A stretch of 64,000 nt of DNA from contig NZ_JARPQB010000001.1 of assembly GCF_029478665.1 (NCBI RefSeq), positions 124,001 to 188,000 of the forward strand, given 5' to 3'. A program made the translations under genes and the position numbers. The DNA is from Pseudomonas entomophila. GTDB lineage: Bacteria > Pseudomonadota > Gammaproteobacteria > Pseudomonadales > Pseudomonadaceae. Every line of letters begins with the position of its first letter. Within the stretch, counting starts at the first letter, position 1. The notes below the pieces were generated by a model. That model was not told where the DNA came from. It did no database searches and saw only the letters and a program-made list of their open reading frames with translations. This document shows positions 28,021-36,655 of the stretch, in pieces.

Positions 28021-28697
28021 TGGGTCTGGAAGTCTTTGCCGAAGGCAATCGCATTCAGCTGGGTGGGAGCAAGCCGCTTCTCAGCCTGGTGTACAAGCGG
28101 ACCATCGCCTTGGATACGTGGGTCGCCCCGCTCGGTTCCTCGGGCATGTACAGTGTCGACATCACGCTCCCCAGGCATGGCCTGATCCTGCTGGGGGATA
28201 CCGGTGGTGAGTTCATCTCGGTCGAATATGGGCTCGGTGGCCGGGACGTCGTCAGGTTCGCCAGTGCCAACCCCGTGGTTATCACGTTCTTCGTGTTTGG
28301 CAATTCGCCCATCTCGTCGAGCACCTGGGGATTGCAGAGCTACTCGGCTCAGGGCGAACTGCTGTATGACTCCAGTCACAAGGCCTTGCGGATCGCCTAT
28401 GTCGGCCCCGCGCCGAAGGACAGCCTGAGTTTCTCGGCGTTGCCGGGAAACACCTATGCCGCAGGGCTGTCCTTCTACCGCCGGTACTACCTTATTCCCC
28501 CTTTCAACGCTGCGACATTCGTGCACCGCGACACGATTCGCGTGGCCCAGGGCAAGGTCAGTATCGGTCGGCGGCTGGCCTTCATCGAAGACAGTCGTTA
28601 TGCCGAAGAAATGTTCTTTGAAGCCAATCAAGGGCCAGCCCTGAACGATGTCAATCCAGCTTCGCAACTGATCATCGCGACTGTTTCCGGTTACTGA
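28020..28697 (+). CDS. Tail-tip-associated protein, 225 aa
   Basis: Function unknown; beta-rich and without membrane segments. WGLQSYSAQGELLYD corresponds to YGLEVFDAQSRLVYD in the leftward 228-aa gene at 13864. It is translationally coupled to the preceding 111-aa gene. The pair (27685, 28020) is probably a receptor-contacting or decoration module of the F-type tip, with an inverted second copy at 13595-14550 under separate control. Confidence 0.78.
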   Translation: MGLEVFAEGNRIQLGGSKPLLSLVYKRTIALDTWVAPLGSSGMYSVDITLPRHGLILLGDTGGEFISVEYGLGGRDVVRFASANPVVITFFVFGNSPISSSTWGLQSYSAQGELLYDSSHKALRIAYVGPAPKDSLSFSALPGNTYAAGLSFYRRYYLIPPFNAATFVHRDTIRVAQGKVSIGRRLAFIEDSRYAEEMFFEANQGPALNDVNPASQLIIATVSGY

Positions 28698-28836
28698 CGA
28701 AGGCCGGCCTGATGGGCCTTGCGCAACGGTCCCGTTGCTCTGGTCAAACCCTGCTTCCTGCCCGGCATGAGCCGGGACACTTCACTCAACCCAGCGACCC
28801 GGCCATGCCGCCGCTCAGTCGCGCCTGGAGATTTTC

Positions 28837-29451
28837 ATGGCCAAGCAGACCATCAACCTCGGCAACGCCCCGGACGGCGCCGGTGGCGACACCCAGCGCT
28901 CAGCCTGGGTCAAGGCCGCGGGCAATTTCGACGAGCTCTACCAAGCCAACGCCAACCTGCAGGCCAGCAAGGCCGGGGTGGGCAACAACGGCGACATCAA
29001 TACCTTGAGTGGCTTGACCACGCCACTGACCCTGGCCCAGGGCGGCACCGGCGCCAAGACCGCGGCCGACGCACGCAACGCCCTGGGGCTGGGCAGCGCC
29101 GCGACACGCAGTGTCGGTGCTGCGGCGGGCAACCTGATGGAAGTCGGCGCATTTGGTGTCGGCAATACCTCGTCGCCCTACACCGACTCGATCAACCGGA
29201 TGGAGGGTGGTTTTTCGTTGATGACGCCCAACACCCAGTACGGCGTGGGCGCCACCGGCATTTCCTACGGTTCGATCCTGACGGTGCCCTACAGCTCCGG
29301 CGAGTTCCGCGCCGGGCAGCTGTTCTTCGGCCAGGCACCGGAAGCCCGGTTGGTGTTGCGCTCCGGCAGTTTCGCCTCCGCCGGGTTCTACGTCATCTAT
29401 CACTCCGGCAACACCACCCGTGCCGCCGACGGCACCCTCAAGGCGATCTGA
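28837..29451 (+). CDS. Tail fibre protein, second cassette copy
   Basis: A 204-residue fibre-like protein. The N-terminal module INLGNAPDGAGGDTQRSAW is shared with the genes at 15926 and 31125. It is followed by the phage-fibre collagen-like/assembly segment LAQGGTGAKTAADARNALGLG, a hallmark of many tail fibres, and a distal beta-rich domain ending YHSGNTTRAADGTLKAI. TGGAG lies upstream of the ATG. It is probably a side or tip fibre of the F-type particle, paired with the chaperone-like gene 2 bases downstream. Confidence 0.82.
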   Translation: MAKQTINLGNAPDGAGGDTQRSAWVKAAGNFDELYQANANLQASKAGVGNNGDINTLSGLTTPLTLAQGGTGAKTAADARNALGLGSAATRSVGAAAGNLMEVGAFGVGNTSSPYTDSINRMEGGFSLMTPNTQYGVGATGISYGSILTVPYSSGEFRAGQLFFGQAPEARLVLRSGSFASAGFYVIYHSGNTTRAADGTLKAI

Positions 29452-29453
29452 CC

Positions 29454-29996
29454 ATGACCCGAGCCGCAATCAACCTCAACGGCCCGACCGGCGAGGTCAT
29501 CGACGTGACCTCCCTGGGCTGCAACACCATCACCAGCCACAAGGCAGGCCCGGGCGAGTATCGGGTCCTGGGGACTCTTGGCATGGTGCCGCCACCCGAA
29601 GGCTGGGGCTATGTGATCAACCCGCTCGACGCAGGCGTCGAGCTGAGTATCCGCCACAGCGCGCCAGTGCTGGAAATCAGCGTCAGTCGTGATGGTCTCG
29701 CCACCGATCTGCAGCACAGCCTGACGTTGCACGTGGCCGTCGAGCCGTTGCCGATCGAGCAGATTGCAGAGCCAAGGCCTGATCCGCGTGCCACCGCCCT
29801 GCGTGAGATTGGCCAACGCCGCGCGCAGGCCGACCAAGCCATCGCACCCCTGCAGGACGCAGTCGACCTGGATGAAGCCAGCGAACTGGAGCAGCAGCGT
29901 CTGCGCGCCTGGAAGCGCTACCGGGTGGCACTCAACCGCCTGCCCGACCAGGGCGGCTTCCCCGACACCCTGGAGTGGCCGACCATTCCCGAATGA
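29454..29996 (+). CDS. Fibre-associated protein with tail-fibre-assembly C-terminus, second cassette copy
   Basis: A 180-residue protein. The N-terminal half (GEYRVLGTLGMV...GWGYVIN, SVSRDGLATDL) matches the gene at 16580. The C-terminal ~75 residues (ALREIGQRRAQADQAIAPLQ, RAWKRYRVALNRLPDQGGFP, then WPTIP) match tail-fibre assembly chaperones. It probably folds the fibre encoded immediately upstream. ATG 29454 is chosen from family similarity; the frame is open far upstream, but that part is antisense to nothing known and lacks a start site. Confidence 0.82.
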   Translation: MTRAAINLNGPTGEVIDVTSLGCNTITSHKAGPGEYRVLGTLGMVPPPEGWGYVINPLDAGVELSIRHSAPVLEISVSRDGLATDLQHSLTLHVAVEPLPIEQIAEPRPDPRATALREIGQRRAQADQAIAPLQDAVDLDEASELEQQRLRAWKRYRVALNRLPDQGGFPDTLEWPTIPE

Positions 29997-30025
29997 CCAC
30001 CGTCCATTTTCATGAGGACTCGCCC

Positions 30026-30523
30026 ATGAGCGAACTGTCCACCCTGAGCGCGGCCCTCACCGCCATGGTGCGTGAGGCGATGCCGGGGCTGGCATCGGTC
30101 GACAGCCAGGACAACAGCAGTACCAGCCTGCCGCTCCCAGCCCTGCGCCATGGCATCGTGCGCATGACCGCCGACGGCGCCCCCCGTGATGGGCGCTCGG
30201 TACTGATCGCCACCTTCGAAGCCGAGATCACGCCGGACTCCTCGCAACCGCAGGCCCGGCTACAAGGCAGCGAACTGGCCGCGCAACTGATGGACCTGTT
30301 GCGCCAGCAACTGTGGGGGCTGGACTTCGTCGAGGCCAGCCGCAACGTGCAGGCGCACTACGAAGGTGCCGGCTGGAGGGTGCAGTGGGAGCAGCCGATC
30401 CTGTTCGGCGAGCCCCAGTGGACCTGGCCTGATCAACCCCCAGGTCGCCTGATGCTGGGGATCAGCCCCGACACCGGCCCCGGCAACGAAGGCAAGTACC
30501 TGGCCCCGGAGGACCTGGCATGA
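30026..30523 (+). CDS. Conserved protein opening the R-type module
   Basis: A 165-residue protein preceding the baseplate spike gene, translationally coupled to it by a 4-base overlap. [20 protein letters not shown] and [14 protein letters not shown] recall small tail proteins that precede gpV in R-type tailocin clusters. The function is not established; a tail-completion or sheath-capping role is possible but unproven. TGAGGA precedes ATG 30026; an upstream in-frame ATG at 29993 and the frame start at 29975 overlap the previous gene and are less likely. Confidence 0.72.
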   Translation: MSELSTLSAALTAMVREAMPGLASVDSQDNSSTSLPLPALRHGIVRMTADGAPRDGRSVLIATFEAEITPDSSQPQARLQGSELAAQLMDLLRQQLWGLDFVEASRNVQAHYEGAGWRVQWEQPILFGEPQWTWPDQPPGRLMLGISPDTGPGNEGKYLAPEDLA

Positions 30524-31077
30524 GCTACGCCACGGCGATGCACGACCGCATGCTGGCCAGCCTGGTGATCCCCTGTACCGTGGTGGCGGTGGACCTCGCC
30601 GCCGCCCGTGTTCGAGTCTCCGACGGCGACTGGACCAGCGCCTGGGTGCGCTGGCACAGCCTGGCGGCTGGCAAGGCACGCCACTGGCGGGCGCCGAGCC
30701 TGGGTGAGCAGGGCGTGCTGGTCAGCCCCAGCGGCGAGCCGGCGCAGGGCACCTTTGTGCCGGGCCTCTATGGCAATGGCGGTGCCGCGCCGGACAACCG
30801 CGACCACGTGGAGGTCTGGCGTTTCGATGACGGTGGCTCGCTGAGCTACGACTGGCAGGCCAAACGCTATGACATCCAACTGCCCAGCGGCAACGCGACC
30901 ATCAAGGTCGGCGCCAGCACATTGGTGGTCAACGATGGCGCCATCACCCTCGACGCTGCCGCCATCACCTTGACCGGCAAGGTTGCGGTCAATGGGCCAT
31001 TGCTGGTCAGCGGAGACATCAATGGCGGTGGGCGGATCATCGATACCGCCGGCAACACCGCGAATCACAAGCACTGA
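30520..31077 (+). CDS. R-type baseplate spike protein, P2 gpV-like
   Basis: A 185-residue central spike at the tip of the contractile tail. An N-terminal OB-like domain ([32 protein letters not shown]) is followed by a repetitive beta-helix ([31 protein letters not shown]). The last residues are HKH (183-185), the HxH motif that binds an iron ion at the apex in P2 gpV and relatives. Likely role is membrane piercing. Confidence 0.92.
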   Translation: MSYATAMHDRMLASLVIPCTVVAVDLAAARVRVSDGDWTSAWVRWHSLAAGKARHWRAPSLGEQGVLVSPSGEPAQGTFVPGLYGNGGAAPDNRDHVEVWRFDDGGSLSYDWQAKRYDIQLPSGNATIKVGASTLVVNDGAITLDAAAITLTGKVAVNGPLLVSGDINGGGRIIDTAGNTANHKH

Positions 31078-31124
31078 GTCCCGGCGCGCACAGCGGTGCC
31101 TGGAATCAATGATGGAGGGCCAGC

Positions 31125-32339
31125 ATGGCCAAGCAGACAATCAATCTCGGCAGTGCGCCGACCGGAGCGGGCGGCGACACCCAGCGCGGCGCCTTCGCCC
31201 GGACACAGGCGAATTTCGACGAACTCTATGCCGCCCTGGGCGGCGACAGCCTGCCGCCGGCACTGCCGGTCGCCCGTGGCGGAACCGGCGCGCAGACGGC
31301 GGCGGCGGCCCGCACAGCGTTGGGGTTGGGCACGGCGGCCACCGCCAACGCCGGCGACCAGCCGGGACAGCTCATGGTCGTGGGCGCCGGTGGCTGGCTC
31401 TGTCCGTCGATCAACGATGCGCGCGACCTGAAGCTCAAGCGCAAGACCGCGCTGTATGGCAGCTACAACGGCCAGAACGCCCCGGTCGCCGCCGCGCAGG
31501 TGCTGTCCAGCGAATGGGGCCCCGACCTGCGATGGCAGTCGCAGTTCGCCCTCGGGATATCGGTGAACCGAGCCTTCTTCCGCTCGATCATGCCGGAAGG
31601 GGAGGGCATCACCCCCTGGGCGGAGTTCTATCACACCGGCAACACCACCCGGGGGTCGGGCGGCGTGCTCTCGGCGGCATCCCCCATCTTGCGTATCACC
31701 GACATCGAGCACAGCACCCGTGTCGACCTGCAGGAGCATACCTTCGAGCCTGCCGGTCGCTGGGGCGCGGCCAATGATGAAGCCCGCGGCGTCACGGTCG
31801 AGCGCCTCGACACGGGTGTCTATCGGGTGCGCGGCAGCCTGGGCCTGGCCCTCGAAGGCTGGCGCATCCAGGACCCTTGCTCGCCGGATGGCGGCAGGAC
31901 TTTGGGCCTGACCGAGAGCGAGCAAGACGAGGACGGCACACTGCGGGTCCGTCTGTTCAGGCAACGCTGGACGTTGGATGACCAGGGTGAAATGCACCTG
32001 GGCAAAGGCGAGGCCATCGACGTGCCGCCGGACAGCTGGATCGACGTGCGCCTGGCCATGCCGGCCAAGGTCGAGCTCGAGGTTCTGCCGCCACCCGCGG
32101 TGTCCGAGCACAAGCAGGCGTTCCCGAGCCGCCAGGATGCCCTGGACGTGTTGGCGCACCTGCGCAGTCTGGCCGACCAGTCGATCACGCCCCTGCAGGA
32201 CGCACTCGATCTTGGCGTCGCCAGTGATGCCGAACTCGATGCCCTGCGTGCCTGGAAGACCTACCGCCTGGGGTTGACCCGGCTGCCCGAGCAGCCCGGC
32301 TTCCCCAACGAACTCGACTGGCCGATGCCTCCCGCCTGA
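31125..32339 (+). CDS. Fused fibre-tip and fibre-assembly protein, third cassette copy
   Basis: A 404-residue protein in which the two partners that are separate at 15926/16580 and 28837/29454 are joined: fibre N-terminus INLGSAPTGAGGDTQRGAF, assembly segment ARGGTGAQTAAAARTALGLG, fibre end YHTGNTTRGSGGVLSAA at ~180, then GVYRVRGSLGLALEGW at ~238, and a C-terminal assembly region (LRAWKTYRLGLTRLPEQPGF...WPMPP). It is inserted between the spike and gpW, an unusual place for a fibre gene. It may be a second fibre of the R-type baseplate or a receptor-range cassette. Confidence 0.78.
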   Translation: MAKQTINLGSAPTGAGGDTQRGAFARTQANFDELYAALGGDSLPPALPVARGGTGAQTAAAARTALGLGTAATANAGDQPGQLMVVGAGGWLCPSINDARDLKLKRKTALYGSYNGQNAPVAAAQVLSSEWGPDLRWQSQFALGISVNRAFFRSIMPEGEGITPWAEFYHTGNTTRGSGGVLSAASPILRITDIEHSTRVDLQEHTFEPAGRWGAANDEARGVTVERLDTGVYRVRGSLGLALEGWRIQDPCSPDGGRTLGLTESEQDEDGTLRVRLFRQRWTLDDQGEMHLGKGEAIDVPPDSWIDVRLAMPAKVELEVLPPPAVSEHKQAFPSRQDALDVLAHLRSLADQSITPLQDALDLGVASDAELDALRAWKTYRLGLTRLPEQPGFPNELDWPMPPA

Positions 32340-32371
32340 CCGTGGCGTCTGCCCCTCGATACACACAGCAC

Positions 32372-32393
32372 AGCCCGCCCATGCGGGCTTTTT
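32372..32393 (+). terminator. Intrinsic terminator between third fibre cassette and gpW
   Basis: AGCCCGC-CCAT-GCGGGCT followed by TTTT, 33 bases after the preceding stop. It is co-directional with the operon and upstream of essential baseplate, sheath and tube genes. Confidence 0.82.
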
Positions 32394-32454
32394 CATTTCA
32401 GGAGAACGCTATGCATAGCCATAAGCGGGGTATGCCAGCATCGGGAGGTGCCCC

Positions 32455-32781
32455 ATGATCGGCCTGGACCGCCGCACCGGCCAGCCCCTGACGGGCATCG
32501 CCCACCTGCGCCAATCCATCGAGGACATCCTCACCACCCCGCTGGGCAGCCGGCGGATGCGCCCCGAGTACGGCAGCCAGTTGCGCCGCTACGTCGACCT
32601 GCCCGTCAACGAAGGCTGGAAGAGCGCGGTGCAGGCCGAAGTGGCCCGCGCCCTCGGGCGCTGGGAACCGCGCCTGAAGCTCGACCGGGTCAAGGTCGTG
32701 GCCGTGCTCGACGGCCAGGTCAGCCTGGCCTTGAGTGGCCGCTACCTGGGCGACGACGCCCTGGTGGAGGTGACCGTATGA
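32455..32781 (+). CDS. R-type baseplate wedge protein, gpW/gp25-like
   Basis: A 108-residue protein of the GPW/gp25 family (PA0617-like), the structural nucleus to which the sheath initiator attaches. The signature HLRQSIEDILTTPLGSRRMRPEYGS is at ~18-42. GGGAGG lies 5 bases before the ATG. Its last codon overlaps the next baseplate gene by 4 bases. Confidence 0.94.
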   Translation: MIGLDRRTGQPLTGIAHLRQSIEDILTTPLGSRRMRPEYGSQLRRYVDLPVNEGWKSAVQAEVARALGRWEPRLKLDRVKVVAVLDGQVSLALSGRYLGDDALVEVTV

Positions 32782-33659
32782 GCCAGGTCGACCTGTCGAA
32801 GCTGCCGGCCCCGCAGTTGCTCGAAGACCTCGATTTCGAGGCGCTGTACCAGGAAGACCTGGCCAGTTTCCGCGCCCAGCTGGGCGATGGCTGGAACGCC
32901 AACCTGGAAAGCGACCCGGTCACCAAGCTGCTGGAAGTCGGTGCCTACCGCAAGCTGCTCAACCGGGCGCGCATCAACGATGCCGCCAAGGCGTTGCTGC
33001 TGGCTTATGCCGAAGGTCGCGACCTTGACCAGTTGGCCGCCAACGTCAACCTGCAACGCCTGGTGATCCAGGCCGCCGACCCGAGCACGATCCCGCCGAC
33101 CGAAGCCATCCTCGAAGCCGACGACGCCCTGCGCGAGCGGGTGCAACTGGTCTACGAAGGCCTGACCACCGCCGGCCCGCGCAACAGCTACATCCTCCAC
33201 GCCCGCAACGCCTCGGGCCGGGTCGCTGACGCGACCGCCGAGAGCCCGTCGCCCGCCGTGGTGGACATCACCGTGCTGAGCCTGGACGGCGATGGCGTGG
33301 CCAGCCCCGAGTTGCTGGCGCAGGTGCAAACCTACCTCAACGACGACGACATTCGCCCAGTCGCCGACCGCGTCAACGTGCGCAGCGCCGAGGTGCTGCC
33401 CTACCGCGTCGAGGCGGTGCTGCACATGGCCGACAACGGCCCGGAGTACGAAACGGTCCTCAGTGAATGCCGGCGCCGCCTGCAAGCCTGGATCAACCCG
33501 CGGCGCAGGCTCGGCCTGGAAGTCGCCCGCTCCGGCATCGACGCCCAGTTGCACATCGATGGCGTGAGCCGGGTCGAGCTGATCGGCTGGAGCGACATCC
33601 GCCCGAGCAAGGCCCAGGCGGCCTGGTGCACCGGCATCGACCTCAAGCGCGGAGGCTGA
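32778..33659 (+). CDS. R-type baseplate wedge protein, P2 gpJ-like
   Basis: A 293-residue protein of the baseplate J family (PA0618-like). LLEVGAYRKLLNRARINDAA and the segment RNSYILHARNASGRVADATA are typical. It forms the triangular inner baseplate wedges with gpI. The start at 32778 overlaps the gpW stop (ATGA) and begins MSQVDLSKLPAP, the usual family opening; the long open frame upstream to 32448 is a shadow of gpW. Confidence 0.95.
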   Translation: MSQVDLSKLPAPQLLEDLDFEALYQEDLASFRAQLGDGWNANLESDPVTKLLEVGAYRKLLNRARINDAAKALLLAYAEGRDLDQLAANVNLQRLVIQAADPSTIPPTEAILEADDALRERVQLVYEGLTTAGPRNSYILHARNASGRVADATAESPSPAVVDITVLSLDGDGVASPELLAQVQTYLNDDDIRPVADRVNVRSAEVLPYRVEAVLHMADNGPEYETVLSECRRRLQAWINPRRRLGLEVARSGIDAQLHIDGVSRVELIGWSDIRPSKAQAAWCTGIDLKRGG

Positions 33660-33660
33660 C

Positions 33661-34269
33661 ATGCACAGCCTTCTGCCGCTCAACCGCACGCCACTGGAGC
33701 GCGCCCTGGAAGTGGCCGCCGACGAAGACCTCAAGGCCGGCCTGCGTGCCCTCTACAACCCCGACACCTGCCCGGCGCACCTGCTCTACCAGCTGGCCTG
33801 GGCCTGGTCGGTGGACCGCTGGGACGACAGCTGGAGCGAGGCGATCAAGCGCTCGGTGATCCGCTCGGCGTTCTTCGTCCACGCCCACAAGGGCACCCTC
33901 GGCGCCCTCAGGCGGGTGGTCGAACCGTTCGGCTACCTGATCGAGGTGCAGGAATGGTGGCAGGCCAAGCCTGCCGGGGTGCCGGGGACGTTTGCCCTGA
34001 AGGTCGGGGTGACCGACACCGGCATCAGCGAGGAAACCTACAACGAACTGTCGTCGTTGATCGACGACGCCCGGCCGGTCAGTCGCCACATGACGGGGCT
34101 GGTGATCAGCCTCGAAAGCCGTGGCGGTCTCTATTTCGGCTGCGCGCTGCAGGACGGTGACGAACTCGACGTCTACCCGCCGGCACCTCCTGACCTGATC
34201 GTCAGTGGCGCCATCGGCCGCGGTGGCCGGGAACACACAATCGATACCTTGGACATTGCACATGGTTGA
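33661..34269 (+). CDS. R-type baseplate protein, P2 gpI-like
   Basis: A 202-residue tail protein I family member (PA0619-like), third wedge subunit and docking point for the tail fibre. LLPLNRTPLERALE at the N-terminus and CPAHLLYQLAWAWSVDRWDD at ~38-57 are hallmarks of the family. It starts one base after gpJ and overlaps the fibre gene by 8 bases, coupling baseplate and fibre production. Confidence 0.94.
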   Translation: MHSLLPLNRTPLERALEVAADEDLKAGLRALYNPDTCPAHLLYQLAWAWSVDRWDDSWSEAIKRSVIRSAFFVHAHKGTLGALRRVVEPFGYLIEVQEWWQAKPAGVPGTFALKVGVTDTGISEETYNELSSLIDDARPVSRHMTGLVISLESRGGLYFGCALQDGDELDVYPPAPPDLIVSGAIGRGGREHTIDTLDIAHG

Positions 34270-35998
34270 CCATAATTCACAGTTCTACGCCATCCTCACC
34301 AACGTGGGCGCGGCGAAGCAGGCCAACGCGGATGCCTTGGGCATCCCGTGGAAAATCACCCAGATGGGTGTGGGTGACGCAAATGGCGCCGACCCGACGC
34401 CCAATGCCACCCAGACCAGCCTGATCAACGAATGGCGCCGGGCGCCGTTGAACCAGCTGAAAGTGGACGACAAGAACAGCGCGATCATCGTGGCCGAGCA
34501 GGTCATCCCGGCGGACGTGGGCGGCAAGTGGATCCGCGAGATCGCGTTGTATGACGCCGATGGTGACATGATCGCCGTGGCCAACTGCGCACCCACCTAC
34601 AAGCCGCTGCTCAGTCAGGGGTCGGGACGCACGCAAGTGGTGCGCATGAACCTGGTGGTCAGCAGCGCCAGCAACGTGCAGTTGAAGATCGACCCAGCCG
34701 TGGTACTCGCGACTCGCGAGTGGGTTACCGAGGAACTGGCCAAGCAGGATTTCAAGCACTCGGTACAGGTGGCTACCACTGGGCCCGTTACCCTGAGTGG
34801 GTTGCAGACCATCGACGGTGTCGCGCTAATGGCAGGCGCCCGCGTGCTGGTAAAGAACCAGTTGGCGGCCAAGGACAATGGCTTGTACCAAGTGGCCGCA
34901 GGCGCATGGACGCGCAGCAGCGATGCCGACACCGATGCCAAGGTTACGCCAGGTCTGCTGGTGCTGGTCGAGAAGGGTACGGTCAACGGCGACGGTGCCT
35001 GGCAGTTGGTCAGTGATGGGCCGATCACCCTGGGGGTCAGTGCCCAGAACTACGAAATGGCGTTTGGCCGCAGTGGTGTCGTGGCGGGCATGTATCGCAG
35101 CGTAACGGTCGACAAGTATGGGCGGGTCATCGCAGCCACGAACCCGACCACCGTCGCCGAGTACGGGCTGACCGATGTCTACACCAAGAGTCAGCTGGAC
35201 TCGATGCTGGCTTTGAAAGCACAACTGGATAGCCCCGTTTTTATGGGTGACCCTGCTGCTCCAACGCCAGTGAGGGGGGATATCTCGACACGCTTGGCGA
35301 CTACCCAGTACGTCAAGGAAATGGGACTTGCCTTTCCTTCTTATTACTTAGGTATCTTGTCAGGCTCGACCTTGAGCCTGGAGCATGTTGGTCGTTTGAT
35401 CTACATGAATGGCAATGGGGCGTCTACCTGGAGCGGGAGCGTGGTATTGCCCTCCTCGGGGATTCCCGTAGGTTCTGTGTTCACCATTTCCGTGGGGTCT
35501 GGCGACGGCACCATCACCATCCATAAACCCGCGGTTGCCGACGGTTACATCGCCATTGGTTCGCGCCCCTACGATACCGTCACCATTCGGTCCAATGAGC
35601 CCCCCATCATGTTGGTGTGCAACACCGATCATACTTATGCGGTGGTTTCCGGTGGGTTATCGAATACCAGTGACTATGCCTCTCTCAAAGCCGGTGTCGG
35701 TTGGGCAAAACAGCCCAATGGCCTTATTGAGCAGTGGGGCAAGATCGTACTCCCCGTGAACATCTCGTCGGGCAACATCGATACGGTTTTCCCATTGAGA
35801 TTCCCTAATGCCTGCCTGTCGGTCGTGGCCAGTATCGGCGTGTACATCGACGATTACGACAGGTCCGTCTATTACCGGCAGGATCGACAGTCAGTGAGCA
35901 TCGGCATTCCGAGCGTGGTCGGTTTCGACGGGCAGGTCTTCTGCGATAACAACCTGGCAGACGCACGAATCATGCAATGGCGAGCCATCGGGTACTGA
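34262..35998 (+). CDS. R-type tail fibre (receptor-binding protein), P2 gpH-like
   Basis: A 578-residue fibre. The N-terminal baseplate-attachment domain (DUF3751-like; FYAILTNVGAAKQANADALG, WREIALYDADGDMI-type) is well conserved. The central shaft contains repeats such as NTTVAEYGLTDVYTKSQLDS. The distal region from ~355 has lower G+C and different codon use and ends in the NGLIEQWGKI motif seen in many fibre tips. This tip decides which strains are killed, probably through LPS. The start at 34262 follows family length; the extension to 34205 is rejected. Confidence 0.93.
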   Translation: MVDHNSQFYAILTNVGAAKQANADALGIPWKITQMGVGDANGADPTPNATQTSLINEWRRAPLNQLKVDDKNSAIIVAEQVIPADVGGKWIREIALYDADGDMIAVANCAPTYKPLLSQGSGRTQVVRMNLVVSSASNVQLKIDPAVVLATREWVTEELAKQDFKHSVQVATTGPVTLSGLQTIDGVALMAGARVLVKNQLAAKDNGLYQVAAGAWTRSSDADTDAKVTPGLLVLVEKGTVNGDGAWQLVSDGPITLGVSAQNYEMAFGRSGVVAGMYRSVTVDKYGRVIAATNPTTVAEYGLTDVYTKSQLDSMLALKAQLDSPVFMGDPAAPTPVRGDISTRLATTQYVKEMGLAFPSYYLGILSGSTLSLEHVGRLIYMNGNGASTWSGSVVLPSSGIPVGSVFTISVGSGDGTITIHKPAVADGYIAIGSRPYDTVTIRSNEPPIMLVCNTDHTYAVVSGGLSNTSDYASLKAGVGWAKQPNGLIEQWGKIVLPVNISSGNIDTVFPLRFPNACLSVVASIGVYIDDYDRSVYYRQDRQSVSIGIPSVVGFDGQVFCDNNLADARIMQWRAIGY

Positions 35999-36008
35999 GG
36001 ACAACACA

Positions 36009-36560
36009 ATGACCATTTTCGTGGTGCCGGGTGAGCGCACGTTCTACAACGACGAAGTTCACCAGAACATTCCCAAGGCGGCCAAGGCAGTGCCGCAATC
36101 CCTCTACGAGCAGCTGCTGCAGGCCCAGTCGGAATACAAGCTGCTGGACTTCGACGTATTCCCGCCAGCGGTCAGGGACCGGCAGCAAGCCTGGCCGACC
36201 GCCCGGGAGCTGCAAGCGTTGATCGATGACCAGGCTGCCGTTATCTACGCCAACTGGAGTCGTTTCGAGAAAGAGCATCTTTCACGCGAGAACGCAGCCC
36301 GGCAATACAAGGAAGCCAGCTACCAAGGTGAAGTCAGCATCTGGATCACAAGTTATGCGGACCCGCTCGGCATGACTTACACCGAGGCGGCTGATCTCAT
36401 CCTTAGCCAGGCCGAGCAACAACGCCTCGCTCAGGAAACCCTCGCGGCGCTGCGCATGCGCAAGCATGAGCTGGATACGCTTGAGGGCGAGGCACGTTAC
36501 CAGCGCTATCAAGAATTGGCCGATGAGATCGGCAAGCTTGTTGCTCCGGACATCAACTGA
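36009..36560 (+). CDS. Putative tail fibre assembly chaperone of the R-type fibre
   Basis: A 183-residue, highly charged, mainly helical protein directly downstream of the fibre gene, the usual site of the fibre chaperone. It does not resemble the other two chaperone-like proteins here; sequence support is limited to a helical C-terminal region (LILSQAEQQRLAQETLAALR) similar in style to Tfa-like proteins. Composition is somewhat lower in G+C than the flanking genes, like the fibre tip, suggesting that fibre and chaperone were exchanged together. Confidence 0.7.
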   Translation: MTIFVVPGERTFYNDEVHQNIPKAAKAVPQSLYEQLLQAQSEYKLLDFDVFPPAVRDRQQAWPTARELQALIDDQAAVIYANWSRFEKEHLSRENAARQYKEASYQGEVSIWITSYADPLGMTYTEAADLILSQAEQQRLAQETLAALRMRKHELDTLEGEARYQRYQELADEIGKLVAPDIN

Positions 36561-36604
36561 CGAACAGCACCCTGGTGCGTTTTCCAACCCGATTCAACCC
36601 TTCC

Positions 36605-36630
36605 AGGCCCCGCACCCGCGGGGCCTTTTC
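36605..36630 (+). terminator. Intrinsic terminator between fibre chaperone and tail sheath
   Basis: AGGCCCCGC-ACCC-GCGGGGCCT followed by TTTC: a 9-bp GC-rich stem ending only ~26 bases before the sheath ATG, leaving no room for a promoter between terminator and gene. Confidence 0.82.
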
Positions 36631-36655
36631 ATACCTGTACCTGGAGTAAACCTAC

